DNA of 36,680 nucleotides from an uncultured Caryophanales bacterium (GTDB lineage: Bacteria; Bacillota_I; Bacilli_A; RF39; UBA660), in the NCBI GenBank assembly GCA_947648915.1, contig CANSPQ010000012.1, positions 1 through 36,680 on the forward strand, written 5' to 3'. The position numbers and the translations under genes were made by a program. Position 1 is the stretch's first letter, and every line of letters begins with the position of its first letter. Under the pieces are notes generated by a model, which saw nothing but the letters and a program-made list of their open reading frames with translations, had not been told where the DNA came from and did no database searches. Below are positions 26,641-36,680 of this stretch, piece by piece.

Positions 26641-27894
26641 TTATATTTCTTCTAACTCAATTTTAGCACCCACAGATTCTAGTTTTTCAATAATATTTTC
26701 ATATCCTCTTAATACATGTTCAATGGAAGTAATTGTAGTGGTACCATTTGCAATCAAGGCTGCTAATACCATACATGCACCTGCACGTAAATCTGTCGCC
26801 TCTACTTCTGTCCCTATGAGTGGCGTTACTCCTTTGATATAAATACATCGATCCTTTATTTGAATATTTGCTCCCATATGATTTAAATGTTCTACATTTT
26901 GAAAACGATTTTCATAAATGGTTTCTTCTAAAACAGATTCTCCATCACATTGTGTTAACAATACAGTAATTGGCTGTTGTAAATCCGTTGCGAACCCAGG
27001 ATAGCCTAATGTTTTGATATGAACAGGTTTCTTATGATCTATTTTAGAAATCGTAATAAAATCTGATCCAATCATTAATGGATATCCCATTTCTTTTAAT
27101 TTATTCGTAAGTGCTTCTATATGTTTTGGAATCATATTCGTAATCATTAAATTTTCCCCTATTAAAGCACCCGCTAAAAGATAAGTCCCTGCTTCAATTC
27201 GATCTGGAATAACTTCTGTAAAACAGCCATTTAATTTTTGAACTCCTTGAATCGTAATTGAGCTTGTTCCTGCTCCTGTAATTTTAGCACCCATATTATT
27301 TAAAAATGTTGCAACACTTACAATCTCGGGTTCTTTCGCAGCATTTTCAATCATTGTTGTTCCTTCTGCCTTTACAGCTACTAACATCGCATTGATTGTA
27401 GCACCAACACTTGGCATATCTAAGTAAATATTTCCACCTATCAATTTTTCAGCAGTAATCGTAAATTTATTATTATTTTCTATTACCTTTGCACCTAATA
27501 TTTCAAACGCTTTCAATGTTTGATCGATGGGACGAGCACCAATCGAACAACCACCTGGGAAATACATTTCTACTTTTCTATACTTTCCAAGCAATGCAGA
27601 CATAAAATAATAAGACGCCCGTAACTTCTTAGAAATATTTTCTGGGATTTCTTTATTTTCAATTTTCGATGCATCAATCTCCATATAATCATTTTCTCTT
27701 GATACTTTAGCACCTAAATAGTTTAATATTTCATTTAAAGCATCGATATCGGATATATTTGGAATATTACTGATACGGACAATCCCGTCCGATAGAATAG
27801 AAGCAGGAATTAATGCAACTGCACTATTTTTTGCTCCACTAATAGCAACTTCTCCGCTTAATATATGTCCACCCTCTATTTTGATTCGTTTCAT
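26641..27894 (-). CDS. murA: UDP-N-acetylglucosamine 1-carboxyvinyltransferase
   Basis: GGHILSGEVAISGAKNSAVALIPA, PGGCSIGARPIDQT. Confidence 0.97.
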   Translation of the reverse strand: MKRIKIEGGHILSGEVAISGAKNSAVALIPASILSDGIVRISNIPNISDIDALNEILNYLGAKVSRENDYMEIDASKIENKEIPENISKKLRASYYFMSALLGKYRKVEMYFPGGCSIGARPIDQTLKAFEILGAKVIENNNKFTITAEKLIGGNIYLDMPSVGATINAMLVAVKAEGTTMIENAAKEPEIVSVATFLNNMGAKITGAGTSSITIQGVQKLNGCFTEVIPDRIEAGTYLLAGALIGENLMITNMIPKHIEALTNKLKEMGYPLMIGSDFITISKIDHKKPVHIKTLGYPGFATDLQQPITVLLTQCDGESVLEETIYENRFQNVEHLNHMGANIQIKDRCIYIKGVTPLIGTEVEATDLRAGACMVLAALIANGTTTITSIEHVLRGYENIIEKLESVGAKIELEEI

Positions 27895-28022
27895 AGTTTC
27901 CTCCTGTCATATTGTATGAAATATTAAGCATCATTGTTACTACCTAATATTAATTCTAATCACTTTTAACATTATAATATGTTTTTCGTGAAAAGGCAAT
28001 TTCTATTTACATTGTATCATAT

Positions 28023-28553
28023 TTAGAAAAAATAGAAAAATCCAATTATGATAAGGACAATCCCACCAATACGTGTAGAAATATGACCTACAATATCATT
28101 GATTTTTTTGCCGAGATAAAGGCCTAGATAAGTAAATAAAAAACTGGATAATGAAAAGATAGTAGCGCATATAAATGGATTACTGTAAATTACACGCAAA
28201 CTTAATCCAACCGAGAAACTATCAATACTTACTGCCAATCCAAAGATTAATAATTCACTAAATTTCATGAAACTCACTTCACGGGTTTGTTTAAATGATT
28301 CTATAATCATTTGGATTCCAATGACAAGTAGTACAATGAAAACTACGGTATTTGGACGAATTGGAAGAAAATTCAGAATCTTATTTCCAATCCACATTCC
28401 AATAAGTGGCATTACAAAGTGATAAATTCCAACAATAATAGAAAGTAATTTCATTTCTTGTTTTTCCATATTCAAAGTCCCATACGCTAAAGATAAAGAA
28501 AAGGCGTCCATACTTAAACTAACTGCTATAATAATCACCATTACGATTGACAT
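28023..28553 (-). CDS. mntP: MntP-family (putative Mn2+ efflux) membrane protein
   Basis: VSLSMDAFSLSLAYG…GLAVSIDSFSVGLSLR paired motifs, 6 TM. Confidence 0.85.
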   Translation of the reverse strand: MSIVMVIIIAVSLSMDAFSLSLAYGTLNMEKQEMKLLSIIVGIYHFVMPLIGMWIGNKILNFLPIRPNTVVFIVLLVIGIQMIIESFKQTREVSFMKFSELLIFGLAVSIDSFSVGLSLRVIYSNPFICATIFSLSSFLFTYLGLYLGKKINDIVGHISTRIGGIVLIIIGFFYFF

Positions 28554-28557
28554 AAAA

Positions 28558-28587
28558 AACCTCCTAAGGTATTTTACTTGAGAGGTT
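28558..28587 (-). promoter_or_regulatory. hairpin pairing the mntP Shine-Dalgarno (AACCTC…GAGGTT)
   Basis: Minus strand AACCTC-TCAAGTAAAATACCTTAG-GAGGTT-TTTTATG. Confidence 0.5.
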
Positions 28588-28604
28588 ATCTTTTTATGAT
28601 TTTT

Positions 28605-29138
28605 TTATAAATATTTGTCAATTAATTCTTGAAAGAAAAATTTATATTCTACTTCTTCTTCACTTTCATCTGCCTCTAATAAACATAACGGTGGAAATAA
28701 TACGCACCACCAGTTATCTCCTTCTCCTTTCCCTAACGTAACTACTAAAGATTCATAATACCCTGCATCATATATAATTCCTTTATAGGTTTTCTCTGGA
28801 AAATAATTTCTCCCAAATGAAACTTGATACCCCTTATGATAATTCTCATTTGCTAAAACAGATTCAATGTTATAATTAATTTCTTCTAATTCTTCATTAA
28901 TTTTTTCCCTTGCATCATCAATCCCCTTCGTATCCTTTAACATATAATACAATTCTTTTTGCAATTGATCTCTTACTTTTATTTTTATTGCTTGATCTTC
29001 CTCTGTATTACTATTTGGTATTACACGAAATCGAATTGCTTCTTCTGGAATAATACTTGCAGATGTTTTTGCTCCTGTCAACATACTGTATAAAAGGAAA
29101 ATACTAATTATAATAATTACTTTTTTCATTTTGTCCAC
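28605..29138 (-). CDS. spoIIR: stage II sporulation protein R
   Basis: IRFRVIPNSNTEEDQAIKIKVRDQLQKEL…GDNWWCVLFPPLCL. Confidence 0.95.
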   Translation of the reverse strand: MDKMKKVIIIISIFLLYSMLTGAKTSASIIPEEAIRFRVIPNSNTEEDQAIKIKVRDQLQKELYYMLKDTKGIDDAREKINEELEEINYNIESVLANENYHKGYQVSFGRNYFPEKTYKGIIYDAGYYESLVVTLGKGEGDNWWCVLFPPLCLLEADESEEEVEYKFFFQELIDKYL

Positions 29139-29303
29139 CTCTATTTTTTGATGTACAAAAAATTATAATTTATACAAAAAAAGAAAATTTTATTTATTTT
29201 CTTCATTTTTAATTTCATAATATGTTGATATACATCGATATATCTTCTTTTAAATCCCTTTCTATAGTATGAAAATTTTTCGTCAAATATTTTTATACTA
29301 TAT

Positions 29304-29759
29304 TCATTTATGATAGGATTCATGATTTAAGATACGATAGGAACGATATATTTGTTCTAATAATAGTACTCTAAATAATTGATGTGGAAATGTTAATTTT
29401 GAGAATGAAAGAGCTAAATTCGCTCTTTTTTGAATGATTTCATCTAATCCATAAGAACCGCCTATAATAAATGTAACATTCGCATAATGTTGTGTAATTT
29501 GATCTAATGTTTGAGATAATTCTATAGAATCTAACATTTTACCTTTAATTTCTAATGTAACTATATAATCTTTCTCTTGAATATATTTTTCAATACTTTC
29601 CTTTTCAGTTGCTAAAATTTTACAAATATCATTACTTGTACTGTCTGGAACTTCAATTAATTCTAGTTTGGTATATTTTTGAAGCCTTTTTTGATATTCT
29701 GTAATTGCTTCTTTTAAATAATTTTCCTTTATTTTTCCAACACAAATAATCTTGATCAT
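29304..29759 (-). CDS. rlmH: 23S rRNA (pseudouridine1915-N3)-methyltransferase RlmH
   Basis: [25 protein letters not shown]…[11 protein letters not shown]…[23 protein letters not shown]. Confidence 0.96.
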   Translation of the reverse strand: MIKIICVGKIKENYLKEAITEYQKRLQKYTKLELIEVPDSTSNDICKILATEKESIEKYIQEKDYIVTLEIKGKMLDSIELSQTLDQITQHYANVTFIIGGSYGLDEIIQKRANLALSFSKLTFPHQLFRVLLLEQIYRSYRILNHESYHK

Positions 29760-30520
29760 ACTTCTAACAATTCCGTTCTATCCTTTTGTGTAGCAATTAC
29801 AATATGTTCTATTTTTTGACCTTCTTTTTTCAAAGTTTCTTCTAACGTAGAAAGAGCAAGTTCCTTTGTATTATTATCTTCACTTAAATGGGCGAGTACA
29901 ATACATTCTGTTGCATCTCCAATAAAATGGGACAAATAATAAGCGGAGTCTTGATTGGATAAATGACCACGATCTCCCAGTATTCTTTGCTTAATTGGAT
30001 AGGGATATTTTCCATTCATCAACATTTCGACATCATGATTACTCTCCATGATATATAGACTTCTATTTTGTAATTTCTTATGATTCTTATAATTAATATA
30101 GCCTGTATCTGTGATATAAACAACAGATTTTCCATTATTCTCTAATATATATCCATTCGAATCTGCTACATCATGGGACGTTTTGATGATTTTGACTCCA
30201 ATATCATTGATAGAAAAATCCCCATCAATGAATTGATAATTGGAAATGCGTAATGTCGTATTTAATTCTTCATACATTTTCTTTGTTAGATAAATGACGG
30301 GATTATATTTTTTGATATAAACACGTAAGCCACCAATATGATCGACATGGGTATGTGTAATTAATATTCCATCAATCTGGTTAGGGTCGACATTAATTTC
30401 TTGTAACTGTTTTTCGACATAAGCACAACTTGGACCTAAATCAATTAATAAATTGGTAGTAGGGGACGCTACATAAGTTGCATTCCCCTTACTTCCGCTT
30501 GCTAATACACAGACTTTCAT
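29756..30520 (-). CDS. walJ: MBL-fold metallohydrolase (YycJ/WalJ family)
   Basis: [15 protein letters not shown]…[14 protein letters not shown]…; adjacency to rlmH. Confidence 0.9.
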   Translation of the reverse strand: MKVCVLASGSKGNATYVASPTTNLLIDLGPSCAYVEKQLQEINVDPNQIDGILITHTHVDHIGGLRVYIKKYNPVIYLTKKMYEELNTTLRISNYQFIDGDFSINDIGVKIIKTSHDVADSNGYILENNGKSVVYITDTGYINYKNHKKLQNRSLYIMESNHDVEMLMNGKYPYPIKQRILGDRGHLSNQDSAYYLSHFIGDATECIVLAHLSEDNNTKELALSTLEETLKKEGQKIEHIVIATQKDRTELLEV

Positions 30521-31995
30521 CGTCCAAATATCTCCGGAAATTTTATCTTTGGATTAATTGTTCCTGCTACTGCACTCGTTCTCCATGGATAGGTTTCCCA
30601 TACTTCTAAGTGGAGATGACATGCTGTTGCATATCCAGTATCTCCCATTAATCCTATTGTTTGACCGCGTGCCACAATATCTCCTTGCTTCACTAAAATC
30701 TTAGACATATGATTATAACAAGTGTATTCTCCGTAGCTATGATCAATACATACATAGTTCCCATTGATATAATGATACTTTGCTTCAATTACTTTTCCAT
30801 TCGTTACAGCTTTAATCTCTGTTCCACATCCTAATCCACCAATATCAAGTCCTGCATGATATTCACGTCTTCCCGTAATTGGACTAATACGATATCCAAC
30901 AGGTGAAGATTCTCTCCATCCACTAACAGTAGGCCAATACCAGTTCGTTGGACTACCAACTCCACTTTCATATTTTGTGCCTTTTAAAACAATTTCATTT
31001 ACGACAGGTTTTAATTCTTCTTTTGAAACTAAATTAATATAATTGGTTACACCATTGACTACTTTTACTTTACTACTGACACGTTCTAGTCCGTTTTCAC
31101 CTGCTTGTATTACAACGTCATACCCTAGTGGGGCATCATTATCATATTCATAATTGGTTTGATAATGTGCTTCTTGGTCTTCTACCAAGTATGTTTCTAT
31201 TGCAACAGATATTTGTGGATCTGTCATTCCAATTGCAACTTCTTGTCCTGGAAATAACAAATTTTTTTCACTTGTAAAATTGGAATTAGATATTAAAAAT
31301 TCTTCCACACTAATTTGATGATTATATGCAATATCACTAATAGTATCTCCTACTTTAACTACATAAGTTTCTTTTTTTCTATCTTGTCCAAACACTAAAA
31401 ATTGAGAGAGCTCTTCTGCATTTGTATAGATAGTTTCTGTTACTGGAATATTTGCATTTTTAGTAGTAATAGATTCCTCTACATAGATATCTTCAATTAC
31501 TTTACCTGTTGTTACAATTTCATTTTGAACAGTTTCATTATAGGTATTATAATCTTCTGTTCCAACAAATGTTTTCATCGTTGTTCTTACCGCTTCATCA
31601 AAAATTTCTTTTTTTGTCACATAAACCGTTATTATACGATCCTCTTTACGTAAAGTAAATTGATACCCTGGTACTGTAAAGGCCTCTTTGTTGACTAATT
31701 TTTCATATACATCCTTAACGGAATCTATTTTATTTGAATAAGTGGTTAACTTTTTAATTTCCAACCCCTCTGGTACATTAACCGATTGAACATTATATTT
31801 TGTTTTATATGAATTATTTTCTTTATCAATATAATTTTCTAGCTCTTCCTTTGAAGAAATGACTCCAATCACTTCATCTTTTAAATACACTTTATAAAAA
31901 GTATTGGGATCTTGTCTTTGTTTGTAATTAAATCCTAACAGAAAAATAATTACACTGATAAAAACAATTAAAATAGTAAGCATGTTCTTTTTCAC
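30517..31995 (-). CDS. LysM-containing M23 peptidase
   Basis: Lys[26 protein letters not shown]23 YHAGLDIGG … CHLHLEV (Zn ligands intact). Confidence 0.93.
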   Translation of the reverse strand: MKKNMLTILIVFISVIIFLLGFNYKQRQDPNTFYKVYLKDEVIGVISSKEELENYIDKENNSYKTKYNVQSVNVPEGLEIKKLTTYSNKIDSVKDVYEKLVNKEAFTVPGYQFTLRKEDRIITVYVTKKEIFDEAVRTTMKTFVGTEDYNTYNETVQNEIVTTGKVIEDIYVEESITTKNANIPVTETIYTNAEELSQFLVFGQDRKKETYVVKVGDTISDIAYNHQISVEEFLISNSNFTSEKNLLFPGQEVAIGMTDPQISVAIETYLVEDQEAHYQTNYEYDNDAPLGYDVVIQAGENGLERVSSKVKVVNGVTNYINLVSKEELKPVVNEIVLKGTKYESGVGSPTNWYWPTVSGWRESSPVGYRISPITGRREYHAGLDIGGLGCGTEIKAVTNGKVIEAKYHYINGNYVCIDHSYGEYTCYNHMSKILVKQGDIVARGQTIGLMGDTGYATACHLHLEVWETYPWRTSAVAGTINPKIKFPEIFGR

Positions 31996-32003
31996 TGTAT
32001 CAC

Positions 32004-33344
32004 CTAATCTTCTTTTTTATCTATAAAATTTACAAAAGTTGCTTTATTTCTTCTAAAAATAAGATCAATTGTTGTAGTAGGTCCATTACGATGTTTTCCA
32101 ATAATAAATTCGCTTTTACTTGTATATTCATCAATTGCAGCCTCTTTGTTATAGTAATCATCGCGATATAAAAAGGCAACAATATCAGCATCTTGTTCAA
32201 TAGACCCAGATTCTCTTAAATCACTTAAAATAGGACGCTTGTCATCCCTTCCCTCAACACTACGAGAAAGTTGAGCGAGGGCAATGACTGGTATTTCTAA
32301 TTCCATAGCAAGTGTCTTTAAAGAGCGAGATATCTCAGCAATTTCCTGTTGACGATTACCAGCATATTTAGTACCACCACTAATTAATTGTAGGTAATCA
32401 ATAATGACAATATCAAGTCCATCAGAGGAACTTGCGAGTCTTCGACATTTGGCACGTATTTCAGAGATCGTCATTCCTGGTGTATCATCTATAAAAATTT
32501 TTGTATCTGCCAAACGACTAATTGCTTCATTGACACGTTTCCAATCGTTATGTTCTAGTCTTCCGCTAATTAATTTTCCAAGTTCAATTTGCCCAACTGA
32601 TGCCAACATACGGGTTGCGAGTTGCTCAGCACCCATTTCCATATTGAATAGGGCAACTGTTTTTTTATTATTCATAGCAATATTAGTTGCTAAATTTAAG
32701 GCAAATGCAGTTTTTCCCATGGCAGGTCTAGCGGCAATAATAATCAATTCGTTTGGATGTAAACCAGATGTAATTTTGTCAAGATCATAAAATCCAGTTG
32801 CAAGTCCTGTAATGTCTCCTTTGTTTTGTGAAAGTTTTTCCAAATCCGCTTGTGTTTTAAATAAGACATCTTGAATGGTTCTAAATTCTGTACCTTTTCT
32901 CGTTTTAACAACATTTAATATCTTTTTTTCTGCACGATCTAAAATTTCACTAATGTCTTCAGTCGATTGATATCCATCGGTTGCAATTTCGGTTGCAGAA
33001 TCGATTAATCTTCTTAAAATCGCCTTTTCTTCTACAATTTTAATGTATTCATCGACATTGGCAGCACTTGGGACTAAGGAGGCAATTTCACTTAAATATT
33101 CCACTCCTCCAACTTGTTTGAGCTCTTTTCGTTTATCCAATTCTGCAGTTACCGTTGTAAGATCAATCGCACTTCCATTTTCAGATAAACTTGATATTAC
33201 ATTAAATATTTTCCCATTCGCATCTGAATAAAACTGGTCACTTGTAAGTCCTTCTATGCATTTTTGTAATGCATATTTGGATAAGAACATAGAACCGAGT
33301 ACCGATTGTTCTGCAACTAGATTATGGGGGGTTACTTTCTCCAT
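32004..33344 (-). CDS. dnaB: replicative DNA helicase DnaB
   Basis: NLVAEQSVLGSMF, IIAARPAMGKTAFALNLA, DIVIIDYLQLI, SDLRESGSIEQDAD. Confidence 0.97.
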   Translation of the reverse strand: MEKVTPHNLVAEQSVLGSMFLSKYALQKCIEGLTSDQFYSDANGKIFNVISSLSENGSAIDLTTVTAELDKRKELKQVGGVEYLSEIASLVPSAANVDEYIKIVEEKAILRRLIDSATEIATDGYQSTEDISEILDRAEKKILNVVKTRKGTEFRTIQDVLFKTQADLEKLSQNKGDITGLATGFYDLDKITSGLHPNELIIIAARPAMGKTAFALNLATNIAMNNKKTVALFNMEMGAEQLATRMLASVGQIELGKLISGRLEHNDWKRVNEAISRLADTKIFIDDTPGMTISEIRAKCRRLASSSDGLDIVIIDYLQLISGGTKYAGNRQQEIAEISRSLKTLAMELEIPVIALAQLSRSVEGRDDKRPILSDLRESGSIEQDADIVAFLYRDDYYNKEAAIDEYTSKSEFIIGKHRNGPTTTIDLIFRRNKATFVNFIDKKED

Positions 33345-33352
33345 AATTTCAC

Positions 33353-33799
33353 CTAACTTCCTTTTATTACTTTGATTTTTAATGTGGCTTTGACTTCTTT
33401 GTGTAATTCTATTTCTACATTATGGATTCCTAAGCTCATTATTGGATGATCCATTATTATTTTCGTTTTATCAATTTGATATCCTAAGTTTTGTAATTCT
33501 TTTTGAATTTGTTTACTTGAAATTTGTCCAAACATTCTATCTTGTTCTCCGGTTTGAGCTGTAAATGTTATGATTGTGCTTTCTAATTCTTTTTTTAAAT
33601 CTTTCATATCTTTAATCAATAAAGATTCTTCTAAGGCTGCTTCTGATAAAGAGCGGTTTCGTTTATTCAAATTTGTTTCTGTAGCAGGTACTGCAAACCC
33701 TTTTTTCACTAAGAAATTCATTGCATATCCATCTGATACCTCTTTAATTTCATTCTTTTTTCCCTGTCCTTTTACATCGCTCAAAAAAATCACTTTCAT
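33353..33799 (-). CDS. rplI: 50S ribosomal protein L9
   Basis: [36 protein letters not shown]. Confidence 0.96.
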   Translation of the reverse strand: MKVIFLSDVKGQGKKNEIKEVSDGYAMNFLVKKGFAVPATETNLNKRNRSLSEAALEESLLIKDMKDLKKELESTIITFTAQTGEQDRMFGQISSKQIQKELQNLGYQIDKTKIIMDHPIMSLGIHNVEIELHKEVKATLKIKVIKGS

Positions 33800-33803
33800 T
33801 TTC

Positions 33804-34778
33804 TCACCTTTTTTCTTGAATTAATTTTAATAACATTTTTTTCACCTTATACAAATTACTCGCTTTTATCGTACAGGCCGCATCTGTTTTATGTCCGCCT
33901 CCACCTAAAGCACGCATATAAGTTTCCACATCAATTGTTCCTACAGATCTGGCACTAATTCCAACCAAGCGTTTTCCAATAAATCCAATCGCAAAAGAAG
34001 CTTCTACTGCATCAAATTGAAGTAAATCTTCTGCGATAAGTGCAAGTTCATGATTTTGATGAATTTGATTGTCCATAATACAAAGTGCCATATTGTCATT
34101 GATCATATTACTATTTTTGACGAAATCTTGCCTAGCAACATAGTTTTCTTTGTTCTCTTTTAGTAATTGTTGTTTTTCTATGTTATCCGCACCTAATGTC
34201 ATTAGGTAGGCAGCTGTTTCATAGGTTTTACTTGTGGTTTTAATATTAAAGTTGTTGGTATCAACTGTTAAACCAGCAAGTAATATCGTGGCTACTTCTT
34301 TTGATATTGTTTTATTTGTAAATTTCAAATATCCTGTTACAATTTCTGCCGTACTAGATACATTGTTGTCAATATACTTTAAGGTTACATTTGTAATTGT
34401 ATCTTCACTTTCAATATGATGATCTAATAAAATGCAATTAGGAATTTGATCTAAAATGGATGGATATTCTAATAATTCTTGTTTATTGGTATCCAATATG
34501 ATAGCTAGTGTATTTTGATTCTTATAATCAATTTGGTCCTTTGTTATATATTGAATCCCTATACCCTTTTCTTTTAATAGATGCATACTTTTTTGAACCG
34601 ATATATTTTTTTGTTTATCAGATATTAAGATTGCTACTTTTTTGTGATAGGAACTTACTATTTGATACATACATAGTGCAGATCCAAATGCATCTAAATC
34701 AATGGATTTATGCGCTAAAATAATGAATTTATCATGATTTTTAATTTGATCTGTAATTTTTTCATATATGTCAGTCAT
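33804..34778 (-). CDS. DHH/DHHA1-family phosphoesterase at the gdpP locus (no TM/PAS/GGDEF module)
   Basis: [48 protein letters not shown]; immediately upstream of rplI-dnaB. Confidence 0.9.
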   Translation of the reverse strand: MTDIYEKITDQIKNHDKFIILAHKSIDLDAFGSALCMYQIVSSYHKKVAILISDKQKNISVQKSMHLLKEKGIGIQYITKDQIDYKNQNTLAIILDTNKQELLEYPSILDQIPNCILLDHHIESEDTITNVTLKYIDNNVSSTAEIVTGYLKFTNKTISKEVATILLAGLTVDTNNFNIKTTSKTYETAAYLMTLGADNIEKQQLLKENKENYVARQDFVKNSNMINDNMALCIMDNQIHQNHELALIAEDLLQFDAVEASFAIGFIGKRLVGISARSVGTIDVETYMRALGGGGHKTDAACTIKASNLYKVKKMLLKLIQEKR

Positions 34779-34837
34779 AATCCACCTCTCATACATTATA
34801 CTATAAATTTGTCTACTTGTCTAAAATTTATGAATAT

Positions 34838-34860
34838 AAAAAGGACCAAATCGTCCTTTA
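34838..34860 (-). terminator. intrinsic terminator downstream of the prepilin-like gene
   Basis: Minus strand AAAGGAC-GATTTG-GTCCTTTTT. Confidence 0.75.
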
Positions 34861-34926
34861 GATTTTTGAAATCCTTTTTTACAATTTTTATTAGATTTAA
34901 GAATTAAAAATGCCGTAATGTTATTT

Positions 34927-36624
34927 TTATTCACATGTGATTGTATTGTCCTTTAAAATTTGAGAAGAATATGATCCACTTATTGGTGGAAGTTCTCCAT
35001 CGTTCCAGTTTATAGAATCCTTATAATAGATAGTTACATTTGAAGTTTCATTTTTTATTCCTTCGTCACTTGAATAAAAGTTTCCTTTGCATAAGTAAAT
35101 TTTTCCGTGTGAAGTGGGTCCCGCACCTATCATACCATTTTTTCCACTATAAAGAGTTCCGCCATTAAAATAAATATAGCCATCATAGTCTGAAGTTCCT
35201 AAACCAAAACCACATTTTAATGTTCCACCATTGATATATATTTTACTATGACCATTCCAAATCACATAATCTGATACAACAGTTCCACCATTAATTTTTA
35301 TTGTTCCACCATGGGAAAAAATCGGATGATAATTTGAAATTATATACATACCATTTACATAGGTATCATTATCCAAAACTACCTCTTTTCCATTAATATC
35401 AATTGATCCATCTTCATTATATATTCCATAACTGTTACCCGTATTTGCAATATAACTATCATTTATTTGATAGATGCAATTTTCTTTTTTACATTGAATT
35501 GTTTTATTGCTTGAACTTACGATACTGCTATCGTTAATTATAATTGTACCAGAAATGGTATCAATTGCAGTTTTACTCACATTAATATTACTATTATTAA
35601 TCTCTACATTTAGCCCATTTGACATGACAATTCCGCCACTAGTATATTCTATTCCATTATAAGAAGAGTTTACATTTACATTATTCAGAGTTAATGTCCC
35701 TATTCCCTGTACAACTTGATCTTCTAAACCATAATTTCCAAATGTTGCACTATTATTTTTGACTACATAATTTCCGCCATTGATTGTGGTATATGTACTA
35801 GGTTGATTATAGATTATATACCCTCCACCTATTATATACCCATTCCCATTATCATTGATTGTAAAATTACTATTGGTTAAATGGAAAACGGCCCATTGAT
35901 TATTTTCTATTTTTTTACCATTTAAATTTAATATTACTTCTTTATTTTGTATTTTATATAGAACATCATTTGTATCATCATTCACCATTAATATTGTATT
36001 TGTACTGTTATCTAATCTTTGTATTGTACTTTCTAATGAATCATTAATATAACATGTAGTTTCCATCATAATATTATCAATTGTTAGTGTATTATTCTCT
36101 AAAGTTGGTACTGCACTATTATTACAACTTACATTGGAAACATTTGATATATCCTCATTCAATAAATCAATAGTCGTTGTTGTGCTAGTACCAATTTCCT
36201 TTTCTTGACGATTCCCATTTATCATAATTGTTACTTTAGAATCAAATCTACATTCTTCTTTATCTACTACTTTTGGACTTTCATCATCATAATCCTTTTG
36301 GATACAATATTTACCTATTTGAGCGATTACACGCATTTGATTGTTTTCTCCTATTACAAGTGTTCCACTGCTTGGTTTTGATCCTTTATAAGTTAAGATA
36401 TCACTTGTTAAATCAATTGTTCTTTCTATTTCCTCTCCTTCTAACATTGATTCCAATTGATAGTTCTCTGCTGCTTCTAAGATCCCATTTACCGATTCTA
36501 TGGCTGCTCCTCTTCTTGACTTTTCAATCACATCCATAATCATTGGCGTTGCGATTAGTGCGATTACTGCTAGTATTACAATTACCGCTAATAATTCTAC
36601 TAATGTAAATCCTTTTTTCTTCAT
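34927..36624 (-). CDS. prepilin-type N-terminal signal/helix protein with large C-terminal beta-helix-like repeat region
   Basis: MKKKGFTLVELLAVIVILAVIALIATPMIMDVI class III signal; repeated INGGN/INGGT/FNGGT motifs; upstream AAGGAAGG RBS. Confidence 0.9.
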   Translation of the reverse strand: MKKKGFTLVELLAVIVILAVIALIATPMIMDVIEKSRRGAAIESVNGILEAAENYQLESMLEGEEIERTIDLTSDILTYKGSKPSSGTLVIGENNQMRVIAQIGKYCIQKDYDDESPKVVDKEECRFDSKVTIMINGNRQEKEIGTSTTTTIDLLNEDISNVSNVSCNNSAVPTLENNTLTIDNIMMETTCYINDSLESTIQRLDNSTNTILMVNDDTNDVLYKIQNKEVILNLNGKKIENNQWAVFHLTNSNFTINDNGNGYIIGGGYIIYNQPSTYTTINGGNYVVKNNSATFGNYGLEDQVVQGIGTLTLNNVNVNSSYNGIEYTSGGIVMSNGLNVEINNSNINVSKTAIDTISGTIIINDSSIVSSSNKTIQCKKENCIYQINDSYIANTGNSYGIYNEDGSIDINGKEVVLDNDTYVNGMYIISNYHPIFSHGGTIKINGGTVVSDYVIWNGHSKIYINGGTLKCGFGLGTSDYDGYIYFNGGTLYSGKNGMIGAGPTSHGKIYLCKGNFYSSDEGIKNETSNVTIYYKDSINWNDGELPPISGSYSSQILKDNTITCE

Positions 36625-36664
36625 TCAAATCTTCCTTCCTTTCTTAAACAAACCATTAAAAAAA

Positions 36665-36680
36665 GGGGTATACCCCCCCC
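36665..36680. repeat. GGGGTATACCCC palindrome running into a C8 tract at the window edge
   Basis: Sequence …aaaaaaaggggtatacccccccc end. Confidence 0.6.

Noticed and set aside
26641-27894. Possible active-site change in MurA
   Set aside because: The GGCSIGARP loop retains the catalytic Cys; ordinary MurA.
29141-29323. 60-aa minus ORF between rlmH and spoIIR
   Set aside because: Overlaps the rlmH 3' end, AT-driven Lys/Tyr/Phe composition, spans a probable A/T-rich terminator hairpin near 29176-29205.
32404-32790. 128-aa + strand ORF (also 33043..33231, 33570..33824, 34234..34723 ORFs)
   Set aside because: Antisense shadows of dnaB, rplI and the DHH gene.
1-36680. CRISPR arrays, tandem repeats, IS elements, rRNA
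   Set aside because: Scanned by eye on both strands; no regularly spaced repeats, transposase motifs or rRNA signatures seen.

Overview
36.7-kb AT-rich, low-GC Firmicutes/Bacilli-like chromosomal window. It carries endospore genes (cotJB, cotJC, spoIIID, spoIIQ, spoIID, spoIIR), cell-wall genes (murA, tagO-like, mbl/mreB, FemAB-like, M23/LysM) and a conserved block: DHH phosphoesterase at the gdpP position, then rplI, dnaB, M23, walJ/yycJ, rlmH. It also has typA, rpiB, rpmE, a hybrid histidine kinase, one tRNA-His(GTG) and many intrinsic terminators. Only the left end (about 1-3.5 kb) looks accessory or island-like. No CRISPR array, IS element or rRNA was recognised, and no single clear new defence or mobile system was found. 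Items most worth a second look: (i) a likely structured, stand-alone ~170-nt RNA with its own TATAAT box and terminator at ~15392-15570; (ii) a prepilin-like protein fused to a beta-helix-like repeat domain, with a G8 tract at the window edge upstream; (iii) a YunG-UDG fusion truncated at the left edge; (iv) a 2-hydroxyacid dehydrogenase with a likely -1 frameshift at an A6 run that restores a better C-terminus; (v) a remnant of a class-I glutamine amidotransferase that keeps promoter and RBS; (vi) an SGNH-family protein lacking the catalytic Ser and His; (vii) a GdpP-locus DHH protein without the TM/PAS/GGDEF module; (viii) a recurring layout in which stop codons sit inside terminator hairpin loops; (ix) three unrelated-looking Cys-His-Asp (papain/transglutaminase-fold-like) proteins. 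All homology calls come from reading motifs by eye; no database search was run.
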